Shown one piece after another: positions 6,407-16,081 of a stretch of DNA of 46,883 bases. The stretch spans positions 1-46,883 of the forward strand of contig JAAVGX010000053.1 of the NCBI GenBank assembly GCA_014800065.1, given 5' to 3'. The stretch comes from Bacteroidales bacterium. Its GTDB lineage: Bacteria; Bacteroidota; Bacteroidia; Bacteroidales; Muribaculaceae. The translations under genes and the position numbers were made by a program. Numbering within the stretch: the stretch's first letter is position 1; every line of letters starts with the position of its first letter. The notes below the pieces were generated by a model. The model was not told the DNA's origin. It saw only the letters and a list, made by a program, of their open reading frames with translations, and did not search any database.

Positions 6407-9037
6407 TTAGAATTCCTGTCCGAGAATGAAGTGGAAGTGACTGCCACCCTTTTCGCCGTAAACCTTGTCGAAGCCGTATGCCCAGTCAATACCCATCATG
6501 CCGACCATTGGGAGATGGATTCGGACACCGGCACCGGCGGAGCGCTTGAGGCTGAAGGGATTGAACTCGCTGACGGAAGTCCAAGCGTTACCGCCTTCGA
6601 GGAATGTGAGCGCGTAGATAGTTGTGCTCTGCTGGAGCATGAGGGGGAAGTGGACTTCAACGCCCATACGGGTGTAGGCATAACCTTCACGGCTCCAAGG
6701 AGTGAGCGAACCGTTGTCGTAGCCACGGAGTGCGATAGTTTCGGTAGCATAGGTGTATGAGCCTGACATACCGTCACCGCCGACATAGAATGTTTCAAAG
6801 GGCGACTTAAGATATTTGTTGAAGCTTCCGAGCAAACCGAAGTCGAAACGAGTCATGAATACGGGAGTCCACTGCGGGTCGCTGCTCAGAGGAGTATATG
6901 TGCGTGACTTGAAGCGTAATTTCCAGTACTCAATCCACTGATAGAGCTGCTTCTTTGCCTCGGGCGTATTTTCTTCAGAGAGCTTCTTCCAGTCGCGCTT
7001 GCCGGTGAAGAGCTGAGCCGGAGGAGTGATCGAGAGGTTGAGGGAGAATGTTGAACCGCTACGGGTGTAGAGAGGATTATCGATAGAGTTACGGGACAGA
7101 GTCAAGCCCAGTACCAGAGAGTTTGATGTACCGTTGTTCATATAGTAGAGGTAGTCCCAATTCTTGAGGTAGTACCAGTTGTAGCCGAGTTCGGCGGTGA
7201 AGGTGAAGTAGTCGTCGGGCCAGCTCAAACGTTTACCGAATCCGACGTTGATACCTACCATCTGGAGGACCTTGTTGGGGTCCAGAGAGGCCTGGTAGCT
7301 GTTCTGGTAGAGGTCGTTGTAAACATTTCCGTAGTTGTAGCCGTACATCGAGTAGCCACCACCCCAGAGGCTTGAGTTAGCCCAAGTGTTGTTGTAGTAA
7401 GAAGAGTTCACACCGGTCTGACGGCTGTAGTAGGCCGAAACGGAGAGTGAGTTCGGACGTTTTCCACCGAACCAGGGATCGAGGAATGAGATGGCGTAGG
7501 ACTGATAGTATCGAGCATTGGTCTGTGCGCTGATCGAGAAAGTCTGACCTTCACCCTGGGGAATGATACCGCGATATGTGGAGGGATAGAAGAGGTTCTT
7601 AATCGAGAAGTTTGTGAACTTGAGCTGTAGCTTACCGATGATACCGGTCTGACCCCAACCGAGAGAGAATTCAATCTGGTCGTTAGCCTTTGATTCGAGG
7701 TTGAACACGATATCGACGGTACCGTTTTCCTCGTTTGGCTGGGGCTGGATATCCATATTTTCTGGATTGAAATGACCGGTCTGAGCGATTTCGCGAGCCG
7801 AACGCATAAGGTCGGACTTGCTGAAGAGGTCGCCGGGTCGTACGCGAAGTTCGCGTCGGATTACCTTTTCGTAGAGGCGGTCGTTACCGTTGATGATAAC
7901 GTTGTTGATTCGTGCCTGTGGACCTTCCATCATTCTCATTTCGAGGGAGATAGAGTCGCCGTCGACTTCCTTTTCGATAGGAATGAGCTGGTAGAAGAGG
8001 TAGCCGTTGTCCATATAGAGGTTGCTGACTGCATCTTCGTCGGTATTGAGGCGCTTGTCCATGAGTTTCTGGTTGTAGACGTCGCCGGTCTTCATGCCGA
8101 GATATGAGTCGAGGAGCTGACTGGGATATATGGTATTACCGACCCACTGTATATCCTTGATATAGTAGCGTTTACCTTCGTCGACGGTGATGAATACGTC
8201 GACGTTCTTATCGTCGTAGGGTACTACGCTGTCGGCGACGATTTTAGCATCGCGGTAGCCTTTTTCGTTGTACTTTTCGAGGATTCGGTTAAGGTCGTCC
8301 TGATAGTCGGTTTCGACGAACTTTTTCTGCTTGAAGAGGTTCAGAATCTTGCCCTTTTCATTGGTCTTCTTCATGGTGCGCTGGAGAGCGTTGTCGGAGA
8401 GCACCTCGTTACCGTCGATATAAATCTTATGTACCTTCACCTTGTCGTGGCGGTCTACGTCGATGTCGACGATTACCTCATTTTCATTTGAGAGGTCATC
8501 GCGGAGGTTAATTTTGACGGTTGCATTACCGAAGCCCTTGTCGGTGTAGAATTTCTTGACAATTAAAGTGGCACGGTTAATGATGTTCTGTGTGATGGTG
8601 TTGCCTTTGACCAGGTTTAGACGATCCTGCAACTCCTTGATTTCGCCTTTCTTGACACCGATATAGTTGACGGACGCAATACGGGGTGAAGTACGGAGAG
8701 CTATGCGAATCCACGCCTTATCACCGACGGTTTTCACCAGCTCAATTCGTGCCTGGGAGAACAGGGTCTGACGCATTAGTCGCTTAGAGACTTCAGAAAT
8801 TTCATCGCTTGGAATTCTCAAACGATCTCCCACCTTGATACCGGCATAACCCAGAACCAGCTCGTCGTCGTAATGCGGAGCACCGGTAATCTCGATGCCT
8901 GCAATTTCGTAAGAGCGCGGCATAGTTGAATATATAACCGACGGGTTATAGATAGTGTCGTTAGAAACCTGAGCGCTGATTTTTGCCGAAAAGAGGAGGC
9001 AAACAGCCGAAAGGATGATTAATATCTTTGATTGCAT
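6407..9037 (-). CDS. bamA: outer-membrane assembly protein BamA (Omp85)
   Basis: 876 residues, slightly longer than the proteobacterial protein, as usual in Bacteroidetes. Signal peptide at 1-23 (ends SAKISAQ). POTRA-like repeats fill about 40-455, with typical KFYTDKGFGNATVKI and GYRDAKIVADSV segments. The C-terminal half is the Omp85 barrel, ending in a strand with terminal Phe (FHFILGQEF). Aromatic Tyr/Asn-rich loops at about 545-590 (SYYNNTWANS, YMYGYNYGN) are probably surface-exposed. BamA inserts barrel proteins into the outer membrane. It follows uppS by 26 bp and precedes two OmpH chaperones, a functional block for envelope assembly. Confidence 0.97.
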   Translation of the reverse strand: MQSKILIILSAVCLLFSAKISAQVSNDTIYNPSVIYSTMPRSYEIAGIEITGAPHYDDELVLGYAGIKVGDRLRIPSDEISEVSKRLMRQTLFSQARIELVKTVGDKAWIRIALRTSPRIASVNYIGVKKGEIKELQDRLNLVKGNTITQNIINRATLIVKKFYTDKGFGNATVKINLRDDLSNENEVIVDIDVDRHDKVKVHKIYIDGNEVLSDNALQRTMKKTNEKGKILNLFKQKKFVETDYQDDLNRILEKYNEKGYRDAKIVADSVVPYDDKNVDVFITVDEGKRYYIKDIQWVGNTIYPSQLLDSYLGMKTGDVYNQKLMDKRLNTDEDAVSNLYMDNGYLFYQLIPIEKEVDGDSISLEMRMMEGPQARINNVIINGNDRLYEKVIRRELRVRPGDLFSKSDLMRSAREIAQTGHFNPENMDIQPQPNEENGTVDIVFNLESKANDQIEFSLGWGQTGIIGKLQLKFTNFSIKNLFYPSTYRGIIPQGEGQTFSISAQTNARYYQSYAISFLDPWFGGKRPNSLSVSAYYSRQTGVNSSYYNNTWANSSLWGGGYSMYGYNYGNVYNDLYQNSYQASLDPNKVLQMVGINVGFGKRLSWPDDYFTFTAELGYNWYYLKNWDYLYYMNNGTSNSLVLGLTLSRNSIDNPLYTRSGSTFSLNLSITPPAQLFTGKRDWKKLSEENTPEAKKQLYQWIEYWKLRFKSRTYTPLSSDPQWTPVFMTRFDFGLLGSFNKYLKSPFETFYVGGDGMSGSYTYATETIALRGYDNGSLTPWSREGYAYTRMGVEVHFPLMLQQSTTIYALTFLEGGNAWTSVSEFNPFSLKRSAGAGVRIHLPMVGMMGIDWAYGFDKVYGEKGGSHFHFILGQEF

Positions 9038-9063
9038 AGTGAAGAATGATCGGTGTGAGAGGC

Positions 9064-9819
9064 TTAAGAATTTGTTACTTGCTCGCCAGTTAGTCCGAAT
9101 CGACGTTGGCGCTGCTGAAACTGAGCTATATGCCTCCTGAAGTCATCGGGGGTGTAGTCGGGCCAAAAAGTAGGCGTAACGGCCAGCTCGGTGTAAGCTA
9201 ATTGATATAGAAGGAAGTTGGACACACGCATATCGCCGCCGGTTCGAATGAGTAAATCGGGGTCGGGCATATCGGCGGTGGCCAGAGCTTTATGGAAGGT
9301 TGCTTCGTCGATGTCGTCGGCTTTGAGGGTGCCCTGCTCCACCATCCGTGCAATTTGGCGGACGGCGCGGATTATTTCCCAGCGCGAGGAATAGCTGAGG
9401 GCGAGCACGAGAGTGAGTCCGGTGCAGTGAGCGGTATCGGCCATGCACTTTTGGAGGCGCTCCAGCGTTTGGCGTGGCATACGATCGGTGTCGCCGATTG
9501 CCGTAAGCCGGACATTGTTCTTAATCAGGTCGGGAGTTTGGCGCTCTATTGCAGTGACAATGAGCATCATGAGCGTATCCACTTCTTCCTTGGGCCGATT
9601 CCAGTTCTCGGTAGAGAATGTGTAAAGTGTGAGATACTTGATTCCAAGGCGTGAAGCCTCTTCGGTGATTCGGCGCACGGTTGTGACGCCTTCCACATGT
9701 CCGGCGCTGCGATCCAATCCTCGCGCCTGAGCCCAGCGCCCGTTGCCATCCATGATGACGGCCACGTGAGCAGGTACGCGATCGGAATCGATGATGATAT
9801 GTTCGTGTTCAGTCGACAT
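9064..9819 (-). CDS. uppS: undecaprenyl diphosphate synthase (cis-prenyltransferase)
   Basis: 251 residues from the ATG at 9819; the frame is open to 9861, but that start would overlap the upstream gene by 53 bp rather than 11. UppS builds C55 lipid carrier from FPP and IPP in the cytoplasm for peptidoglycan and O-antigen synthesis. Motifs: VIMDGNGRWAQ with catalytic D24, GH at 40-41, the substrate region YTFSTENWNRP, and the late RTGGDMRVSNFLLYQLAYTE with the signature SNFLLYQ. Directly upstream of bamA, the conserved Bacteroidetes order. Confidence 0.97.
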   Translation of the reverse strand: MSTEHEHIIIDSDRVPAHVAVIMDGNGRWAQARGLDRSAGHVEGVTTVRRITEEASRLGIKYLTLYTFSTENWNRPKEEVDTLMMLIVTAIERQTPDLIKNNVRLTAIGDTDRMPRQTLERLQKCMADTAHCTGLTLVLALSYSSRWEIIRAVRQIARMVEQGTLKADDIDEATFHKALATADMPDPDLLIRTGGDMRVSNFLLYQLAYTELAVTPTFWPDYTPDDFRRHIAQFQQRQRRFGLTGEQVTNS

Positions 9820-10528
9820 AATGGCAGGTTTCACACCGTTTTCCGAATTCGTATGACACACCTATGGTGAGACGCGAAATCCAGTCGGTATTTTTATAAA
9901 AAGCAGTTTTAATCTGATTCAAATCGGCCAAATCCTTACCGTCGATATGGTCGGAGAAGGCTTTGGTGAAAGTGAATTCTATTCCGATATTAAGACGTTC
10001 CTTAATCTTGTAACGCACTCCGGCACCCATAGGAATCATCGGGGCCACGGAAGTGTTACCGCCTGATGATGAGAGACATGCGCCCAGTCCGACGGTGAGA
10101 TATGGCGACCATCTGCGGAGGCGCTTGTAGGTTTCGCCGATGCCGTAGGGGAAAAAGTTGAATTCGGCTCTGCCTTCGATGGAGTATACCATCGACGAAA
10201 ACGAGTATTCGGCCATATCGGGCAGGACGTTGTTCATGTCGGCAGTGTTGCCGCTGAGGCTCATTCCAGACGCGATTGCCCGAATTGCCCAACGAGTGTC
10301 GGGGATATAGCGGAAGGAAAGTTGACCGTCAAAACCGGGATGTTTCATGAAATTGGCTCGGTTTGCATCACCGATATAGCCTGTCATTCCGAGATCGACA
10401 CCCAGGTCAAATTTATAGGGGGCAGACTGGCCGAAGATATTCACTCCCGCGGACATAGCCAAAGCGGCGACCACGGCTATAGCCGTTCGCCAAATACTTT
10501 GGGTCGATATCCCGGGAAATTGAATCAT
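9809..10528 (-). CDS. DUF6089-type outer-membrane beta-barrel protein
   Basis: 239 residues. An N-terminal hydrophobic stretch (about 12-34, ending NIFGQ) acts as signal peptide. The rest is rich in barrel-type strands (FDLGVDLGMTGYIGDANRAN, LSFRYIPDTRW, SPYLTVGLGA, MGAGVRYKI, LTIGVSYEF). The GYIGD..N opening and its place between a DUF6242 gene and uppS match the DUF6089 family known from Bacteroidetes. Function unknown; context suggests envelope biogenesis. The start overlaps the upstream stop by one base (TAATG), and its end overlaps uppS by 11 bp, so translation is probably coupled. Confidence 0.88.
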   Translation of the reverse strand: MIQFPGISTQSIWRTAIAVVAALAMSAGVNIFGQSAPYKFDLGVDLGMTGYIGDANRANFMKHPGFDGQLSFRYIPDTRWAIRAIASGMSLSGNTADMNNVLPDMAEYSFSSMVYSIEGRAEFNFFPYGIGETYKRLRRWSPYLTVGLGACLSSSGGNTSVAPMIPMGAGVRYKIKERLNIGIEFTFTKAFSDHIDGKDLADLNQIKTAFYKNTDWISRLTIGVSYEFGKRCETCHYVD

Positions 10529-11955
10529 TAAATCAGGGGTTTGAAAGTCATGCGGTTAAGAGTTCCACGCCATACCTTATTATATAAGGCACCTTGCATA
10601 TCCACACCTCCGAAGATGTAGATGTAGGGGCACTCCCATTCCTCGACGGGTCGTGTGGCGCGGGAGGGGTACATGGTGGTGGAGTGCACGAAACCTTGGG
10701 CGTAAGTACCGATGGTCACCTCGGAGGGGAGCTGTACGCTTTCGCTCCCTTCGTACCATGTCATGCCGAAGTCCTTGGTCATGTAGACGGTGGTGTTCAG
10801 GTCGGAGCCATTAGAGCCACCAAAGGCCATGAATACGCTCAGTTCGGTAGCCACCAACATATTATTTATATTATATGTGTAGAAGGGGACAACGGTCATA
10901 CCCTCTACGCCTTCGGGCAGCCCGGTGTTGCTCACTTTCACCCATCCGGTGCCGTCGAAGCCCCAAGCGTGGTTTGTGAGTGTGCCGTCGGCTTTTTGTC
11001 CACCCAAAATGACGCATTGTGCCTCGGAGGCCATAGCGGCCTTGTAAGAAACAGGCTCCGAAGCTCCTTTCACGGGCATATCAGCAGGAATCGGACAGGA
11101 GAAGGAGGCAGGATATTGCTCGAACACATAGTTTCCGGCGTCATCCAAGGCTGCGCCGCCTATATTTCCGATGCAGTCGCCGTAGATATACTTCCAGCTA
11201 CGACCCGTATCGGTCCATGTGGACGCATCGTCGGTTTTGTAGAGTTTTCCTTGATTATCAAGAATATAGAGAGATTCGCCTGAAGCTGCAAAAGTCGTAA
11301 TATCGGCATTCTGCGGAAGTGTGACGGTGGTGTATGTCCACGAGTCCATCTGCTGCGACTGAGTGTGTGCGAGGCAGTATGCAGAGCCGTCGGTTGAAAG
11401 GCAGTAGGTGCCCTTATTATTAGCTACGGTTCGCTGGGCGGTGATGTCGGTGAGTTTTGTGGGGATAGCGCTGAAAGCCGATTCGCCCCAGCTCAGGGAG
11501 TCGGACTTAACTTTGTGGACATTGACAGTCACATTATAGTCACGGCTGAAATTTCCGCTTGGCGACACCACAGTAAGCACGACCGGTCCATTGGAGAAAT
11601 CGATTGTATCGCCGGGGTTTTCGAGATAGTTGGTTACAGTGTCTCGTCCCTCGGAGTTGCGGAATTTCAGTGAGATGCCTTGCGAATTATCCACGGCGGT
11701 GAGCACCGGCACAAGTTTGCTGATATTGGTACCGCATGGCATGGAGTCGGCATTGAAAATTTCGCCTCGCACCAAATCGATGGAGAAGAAAACGGTGTCC
11801 AGGCGAGCCATTACACTCGTATCCGACGAAAGGCTGAAACTGTACACAATAGTGTCGGACGAATCCGGCTCAGTTATGATTGTGTCCTCGTTGCAAGCTT
11901 GCGACAAGCACAGCAGGCAAGCGGCCGACAAGGCATATATTGATAATTTCTTCAT
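10528..11955 (-). CDS. DUF6242-type lipoprotein with beta-propeller-like repeats
   Basis: 475 residues. A lipoprotein signal, MKKLSIYALSAACLLCLSQAC, places the lipidated Cys at residue 21. Residues 30-150 look like a beta-sandwich of the DUF6242 N-terminal type (SFSLSSDTSVMARLDTVFFS; VTVVSPSGNFSRDYNVTV). The remainder repeats Kelch/sialidase-like strands (SWTYTTVTLP, DDASTWTDTGRSWKYIYG, MTKDFGMTWYEGSE), consistent with a propeller exposed at the cell envelope. It opens the operon that leads to uppS and bamA. Function unknown. Confidence 0.88.
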   Translation of the reverse strand: MKKLSIYALSAACLLCLSQACNEDTIITEPDSSDTIVYSFSLSSDTSVMARLDTVFFSIDLVRGEIFNADSMPCGTNISKLVPVLTAVDNSQGISLKFRNSEGRDTVTNYLENPGDTIDFSNGPVVLTVVSPSGNFSRDYNVTVNVHKVKSDSLSWGESAFSAIPTKLTDITAQRTVANNKGTYCLSTDGSAYCLAHTQSQQMDSWTYTTVTLPQNADITTFAASGESLYILDNQGKLYKTDDASTWTDTGRSWKYIYGDCIGNIGGAALDDAGNYVFEQYPASFSCPIPADMPVKGASEPVSYKAAMASEAQCVILGGQKADGTLTNHAWGFDGTGWVKVSNTGLPEGVEGMTVVPFYTYNINNMLVATELSVFMAFGGSNGSDLNTTVYMTKDFGMTWYEGSESVQLPSEVTIGTYAQGFVHSTTMYPSRATRPVEEWECPYIYIFGGVDMQGALYNKVWRGTLNRMTFKPLI

Positions 11956-11978
11956 TTAGGATATGATATTTCAAGGTG

Positions 11979-11986
11979 CAAAATTA
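11979..11986 (-). promoter_or_regulatory. -7 box TAATTTTG of the envelope operon
   Basis: The minus strand reads TAATTTTG at 11986-11979, which would start transcription near 11975, about 20 nt before the DUF6242 start. No clear -33 TTTG is present at the expected spacing. This is the only promoter-like site I found for the DUF6242-to-bamA block. Confidence 0.5.
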
Positions 11987-12116
11987 AAACTTTTCCGCGA
12001 CATAGCCACTCCCCGAGGTGCTTAAAATGTTATAAATAATAATATTTAGGTGTTTTTAACGGAGATGTTAAATGGAATGACGCTTTTTTTCAATTTTCGC
12101 AGTCCGAGAGCCCTTC

Positions 12117-12614
12117 CTACCGAGGATTAAGTTCAATCACTTCGCAATCGGTCATTTGGTCACCGTCGATTGTAAGCCTGACGATGGTCCGAACCCTGTG
12201 CCATCCCTGCCGACCGGCGGCTCCGGGATTGATATGCAGCACGTTGAGGGTTGGGTCGAACATCACCTTTGTGATATGTGAATGGCCGTCGACCATCAGT
12301 CGCACACCTTCTCGGCGAATAAGTGCCGGAATTCCTCTCTGCCAACGTCCGGGATAGCCCCCAATGTGTGTGAGGGCAACCCGTACGTTTTCCACATCGA
12401 ACACATCCAGCTCGGGGCAAAATCGACGCACCGGACCCGAGTCGATATTACCGCTGACGGCATGCACCTCGGCAGCCAACTCACGCATATGCTCCACGAT
12501 TGATATGTCGCCAATATCTCCGGCGTGCCAAATCTGGTCGCACTCACCCAAATATATATCGAGGGAGTCGTCCCAGTAGCCGTGAGTATCGCTTAGAATC
12601 CCTATCCGGGTCAT
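12117..12614 (-). CDS. YfcE-type metallophosphoesterase
   Basis: 165 residues, compact calcineurin-like phosphoesterase. Metal ligands are all visible: D9 and H11 (SDTHG), D33 (GDIGD), N56 (GNID), H83 (LTHIGG), H111 and H113 (DGHSH). Members of the YfcE/MJ0936 group hydrolyse phosphodiesters in the cytoplasm; the natural substrate is unknown. It begins 6 bp after the phytase-like gene and should be transcribed with it. Its end is followed by a 161-bp gap that holds only an A/T-rich stretch and the facing -7 box. Confidence 0.93.
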   Translation of the reverse strand: MTRIGILSDTHGYWDDSLDIYLGECDQIWHAGDIGDISIVEHMRELAAEVHAVSGNIDSGPVRRFCPELDVFDVENVRVALTHIGGYPGRWQRGIPALIRREGVRLMVDGHSHITKVMFDPTLNVLHINPGAAGRQGWHRVRTIVRLTIDGDQMTDCEVIELNPR

Positions 12615-12620
12615 ATGTAA

Positions 12621-13874
12621 TCAATTACGATACAGGGGAATACAATCGGTAAGATAGCGGCGCACCTCGCCCCAGGGGAATATCGTGTCGGAGTCACCTT
12701 TTCGGAGGGCAACCGGTTGCTCATTGAGTTCTATGCGGATGTAGTAGCGTCCGCTTTTGGGAGCCTGAAAGAGGATAAACTGAACATTTGAGGCCATTGG
12801 CACCACGTCGAAATCAAGCCAATGCTCGTCGACCGTGTCAAAATAGTTAGTGAGGTAATAGCAACCGGGCAGACGGAGGAGGCTCACCAGGGGCATAACC
12901 GTTTCGGCGTGTCCGAATCTCAGCATAGCCGTTGTGGTAGTGTTCGCACCGTTGATGAAATTGTCGGTGGTTTCGATAATATTCTGCACAAGTGCGGATG
13001 CTATATCAGCAGGCACGGAAGATACCGTGGTACCGGTACGCTGAAGATATTGCCTGAGGTTGAAGCAACTCCAAAGCGCGTTGGCCTCAGCCACGGTGAG
13101 ATAGTCGGCCATAGGATTAGGAAGACTCATCGCGGAACATCCTGCCAGCACATAGTATTCTATCAGTGATAACTCACGGGCCTCATTCTCATCTGCAAAC
13201 GGGTATGCCTCGCCCAGTACGCGCTTAATGGGGGCTGTGGGAGCGGTTGCATCGAAATAAGCCTTATATGGAGGCTCCCAAACCTTATTCTTACGGAAGT
13301 CGAGATAATCGCGGTCGATATCGAACGGACGCATCAAGGCATTATTTATATGTCCTGTAGAGGTGGTGTATGTTACATTATTATTGAGCTTATCCAGCTG
13401 ATGCACAAAGGAGTACATACTCATCATAGCTCGCGGAGAATAGCTTGACAAAGCCTGCACCACCGCACCTTTCCGGAACACCTCGGTGTAGTTGGCAAAC
13501 ATACGGGCAGCGATACCGGCCTGCTCAGCCATCCCCAGCGAATCCAGCGCACCCCATCGCCCGTTGGACAAGCGAATCACCTGCTCATTGAGGGAGTTGA
13601 GCTGCTTACCCAGAGGTGTAATTGTTCCCAGAGAATCAGCCTTGTGCAAAGCCCTTCGGAGAGCCAGACAGTTTGCAGCCGATGCCGGATAGCGTGCACC
13701 ATGGCGCCCTACATGATTGATAAAAACAGGCACCAGGGAATCAGGATATTGAGCCACGCGGTCGATAGTGGGATAGGGGGTGAGTGAACCTTCGCACTGC
13801 GTATAGCTATAATCAGTGGCAAAGAGCGCTACTACCGCCATCAAGAGCGTAAAGGAAGATAAAAATCGCTTCAT
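12621..13874 (-). CDS. secreted histidine phosphatase of the MINPP (phytase) type
   Basis: 417 residues. N-terminal signal peptide (about 1-19, LLMAVVALFATDYS). The histidine acid phosphatase signature RHGARYP is at 57-63 (catalytic H58). The proton donor motif is HAE at 322-324 rather than the HD of classical phytases, which marks the multiple inositol polyphosphate phosphatase group; Bacteroides MINPP enzymes of this kind degrade phytate. Expected location is the periplasm or outer vesicles. A perfect promoter precedes it and a metallophosphoesterase follows, suggesting a small phosphate-scavenging operon (inference). Confidence 0.9.
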   Translation of the reverse strand: MKRFLSSFTLLMAVVALFATDYSYTQCEGSLTPYPTIDRVAQYPDSLVPVFINHVGRHGARYPASAANCLALRRALHKADSLGTITPLGKQLNSLNEQVIRLSNGRWGALDSLGMAEQAGIAARMFANYTEVFRKGAVVQALSSYSPRAMMSMYSFVHQLDKLNNNVTYTTSTGHINNALMRPFDIDRDYLDFRKNKVWEPPYKAYFDATAPTAPIKRVLGEAYPFADENEARELSLIEYYVLAGCSAMSLPNPMADYLTVAEANALWSCFNLRQYLQRTGTTVSSVPADIASALVQNIIETTDNFINGANTTTTAMLRFGHAETVMPLVSLLRLPGCYYLTNYFDTVDEHWLDFDVVPMASNVQFILFQAPKSGRYYIRIELNEQPVALRKGDSDTIFPWGEVRRYLTDCIPLYRN

Positions 13875-13898
13875 GGTAATTGAAAATTGGATTCAGCA

Positions 13899-13930
13899 CA
13901 AAGATAAACAAAAAACATCGTACCTACAAA
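13899..13930 (-). promoter_or_regulatory. perfect promoter of the phytase operon
   Basis: Minus strand TTTG (13930-13927) and TATCTTTG (13906-13899), exactly 20 bp apart, both perfect. Predicted transcript start near 13895, about 20 nt before the start codon. Confidence 0.85.
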
Positions 13931-13978
13931 TAAAAGACGCTTAACACCAATCCTGCATCAAAATCCAAAAATTTTATT

Positions 13979-13986
13979 TATCTTTG
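13979..13986 (+). promoter_or_regulatory. -7 box of the dxs-trk operon
   Basis: TATCTTTG at 13979-13986 with no good -33 match 20 bp upstream. Start of transcription near 13990, about 17 nt before the small membrane-protein ORF, which is therefore the first gene of the operon. It diverges from the phytase promoter 50 bp away. Confidence 0.6.
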
Positions 13987-14006
13987 CCGTGTTAATATAG
14001 TATCAA

Positions 14007-14174
14007 ATGGATCGATCGGTAATTTTCAGATTCGTTATATTGGGCATTCTATGGCTCGGACTCGTAGGTTATATAGTGACACACAGTCGCTTTACGGCCT
14101 ACACAGCCTTTATAATCGTGGCGTCCGCGATCATTATTTTCGTGCCTATGTATAAAAAATATGTACGCAAATGA
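14007..14174 (+). CDS. 55-residue two-helix membrane protein coupled to dxs
   Basis: A short ORF starting at ATG 14007 and ending in TGA 14172-14174. The product has two hydrophobic helices, about residues 7-24 ([18 protein letters not shown]) and 32-48 ([18 protein letters not shown]), joined by a short polar turn THSRF and closed by a basic tail (YKKYVRK). That arrangement predicts a hairpin with both ends in the cytoplasm. Its stop overlaps the dxs start as ATGA, and it lies directly behind a -7 box, so it is probably translated. No family recognised. Confidence 0.72.
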   Translation: MDRSVIFRFVILGILWLGLVGYIVTHSRFTAYTAFIIVASAIIIFVPMYKKYVRK

Positions 14175-16081
14175 AAGAAAACGCCGAATCACTACTCAGC
14201 CACATAGATTCGCCTGCGGATCTGCGCAAGCTCACACCCGAGCAACTACCTCAGGTGTGTGCCGACATCCGTCATCACCTTATACATTCCCTGTCCTCCA
14301 ATCCGGGTCATTTTGCCTCCAGCATGGGGGCGGTAGAGCTCACCGTGGCTCTGCATTATGTGTTCAACACGCCCTACGACCGCATAGTTTGGGACGTCGG
14401 GCACCAGGCATATGGTCACAAATTGCTCACCGGACGACGGGAAGCCTTCAGTACCAACCGCACTCTCGGCGGCCTGAGCGGATTCCCCAATCCGCGTGAA
14501 AGCGAATACGATACTTTTGCTGCCGGTCATGCCTCAAACTCCATTTCCGCCGCACTGGGAATGGCCGTTGCCGCGGCAATAAACGGCGACGAACCCAAGC
14601 GGAATGTTGTGGCTGTAATCGGTGATGCTTCAATCAGCGGAGGATTGGCCTTCGAAGGTCTCAACAATGCAGCCAACACCCCCAACAATCTACTAATAAT
14701 CCTCAACGACAACGATATGAGCATCGACCGCAATGTAGGATCGCTCAACTCATATCTGGCGCATCTGACCACGTCGAGGCTCTACAACGACCTGCGTTAC
14801 AAGCTGTACAAGCTGTGCCGCAAGCTACACATAGTGGGTGATTCCGGCAAAGGAGCCCTACTCAGATTCAATAATAGCCTCAAGGCTCTGCTCAGCAAGC
14901 AGCATAACATATTCGAGGGGCTTAACATCCGATATTTCGGCCCCTTCGACGGCAACGATGTCACTACCATTGTACGCGTACTGAATGACATCCGCGATAT
15001 GGAGGGCCCCCGCATTCTGCACCTCAAGACAGTCAAAGGCAAGGGCTATGAACCGGCCGAGAAAGACCCCGCCTCCTGGCATGCACCCGGCAAATTCGAC
15101 CCCGAAACAGGTCGCCGCGTCGCCCAGGACGCTCCCACCGACGCACCACGCAAATTTCAGGATGTTTTCGGCAACACCCTGCTGGAATTAGCCGAATCCG
15201 ACCCCAAAATCGTGGCTATCACTGCGGCGATGCTCTCCGGCACCTCCGTGGCAACCATGCAGGAGGTATACCCCGAGCGGGTATTCGATGTGGGCATTTC
15301 GGAAGGGCATGCCGTCACCTTCGCCGGCGGTCTGGCCAAAGAAGGTCTCAAACCCTTCGTGGCAATCTACTCCAGCTTCCTCCAGAGAGCCTACGACCAC
15401 ATCATCCACGATGTGGCCCTCAACAACCTGCCGGTGACATTCTGCATAGACCGCGCCGGCCTCGTGGGCGAGGATGGAGCAACACATCACGGAGCCTACG
15501 ACCTCGCTTACCTGCGCACCATCCCCGGTATGGTGATCGGCGCTCCGCGCAACGGAAAAATCCTCCGAGACATGATGTACACGGCGGCCAACACTTCCCA
15601 CGGCCCCTTTGCCATACGCTACCCGCGCGGAGGCAAGCTCACCGACGACAACGAAGCCATGAGCCTGATAGAACCTGGCACCGGCGAGCAGTTGCGCGAG
15701 GGAACCGATGTTGTGGTGCTATCAATCGGAATCGCTGCTGATGATGTAGCCAAAGCGGCGTTCGAGGCCTCACAAGCGGGAATCTCCGTAGCACACTACG
15801 ATATGCGCTTCCTCAAACCACTGGATGAACAAATCCTGCACAAGGCAGCAGAAAGCGGCAAACCCATCATCACCGTGGAGGACGGTACCGTGCTCGGAGG
15901 CCTGGGCGACGCTGTTGCTCAGTGGATGGCCGAAAACGGATATACCAACCAAATCCACATGATAGGTATACCGGATAAATTCATCCCCCAGGGCACCCCG
16001 GACCAACTCAAGCATCTGGCCGGAATCGACTCCGATGCAATTCTAAAGAAAATAAAGGACGTTTCAGCTGTAGAAAACTAA
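14171..16081 (+). CDS. dxs: 1-deoxy-D-xylulose-5-phosphate synthase
   Basis: 636 residues, full length. DXS condenses pyruvate and glyceraldehyde 3-phosphate with thiamine diphosphate, the entry step of the MEP isoprenoid pathway (also thiamine and pyridoxal precursors). Motifs: [16 protein letters not shown] at 75-90, the ThDP site starting [17 protein letters not shown] (151-167) with the NDND element at 179-182, and in the transketolase pyrimidine domain [19 protein letters not shown]. Starts inside the stop of the small membrane protein (ATGA) and ends TAATG into trkA. Confidence 0.98.
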   Translation: MKENAESLLSHIDSPADLRKLTPEQLPQVCADIRHHLIHSLSSNPGHFASSMGAVELTVALHYVFNTPYDRIVWDVGHQAYGHKLLTGRREAFSTNRTLGGLSGFPNPRESEYDTFAAGHASNSISAALGMAVAAAINGDEPKRNVVAVIGDASISGGLAFEGLNNAANTPNNLLIILNDNDMSIDRNVGSLNSYLAHLTTSRLYNDLRYKLYKLCRKLHIVGDSGKGALLRFNNSLKALLSKQHNIFEGLNIRYFGPFDGNDVTTIVRVLNDIRDMEGPRILHLKTVKGKGYEPAEKDPASWHAPGKFDPETGRRVAQDAPTDAPRKFQDVFGNTLLELAESDPKIVAITAAMLSGTSVATMQEVYPERVFDVGISEGHAVTFAGGLAKEGLKPFVAIYSSFLQRAYDHIIHDVALNNLPVTFCIDRAGLVGEDGATHHGAYDLAYLRTIPGMVIGAPRNGKILRDMMYTAANTSHGPFAIRYPRGGKLTDDNEAMSLIEPGTGEQLREGTDVVVLSIGIAADDVAKAAFEASQAGISVAHYDMRFLKPLDEQILHKAAESGKPIITVEDGTVLGGLGDAVAQWMAENGYTNQIHMIGIPDKFIPQGTPDQLKHLAGIDSDAILKKIKDVSAVEN

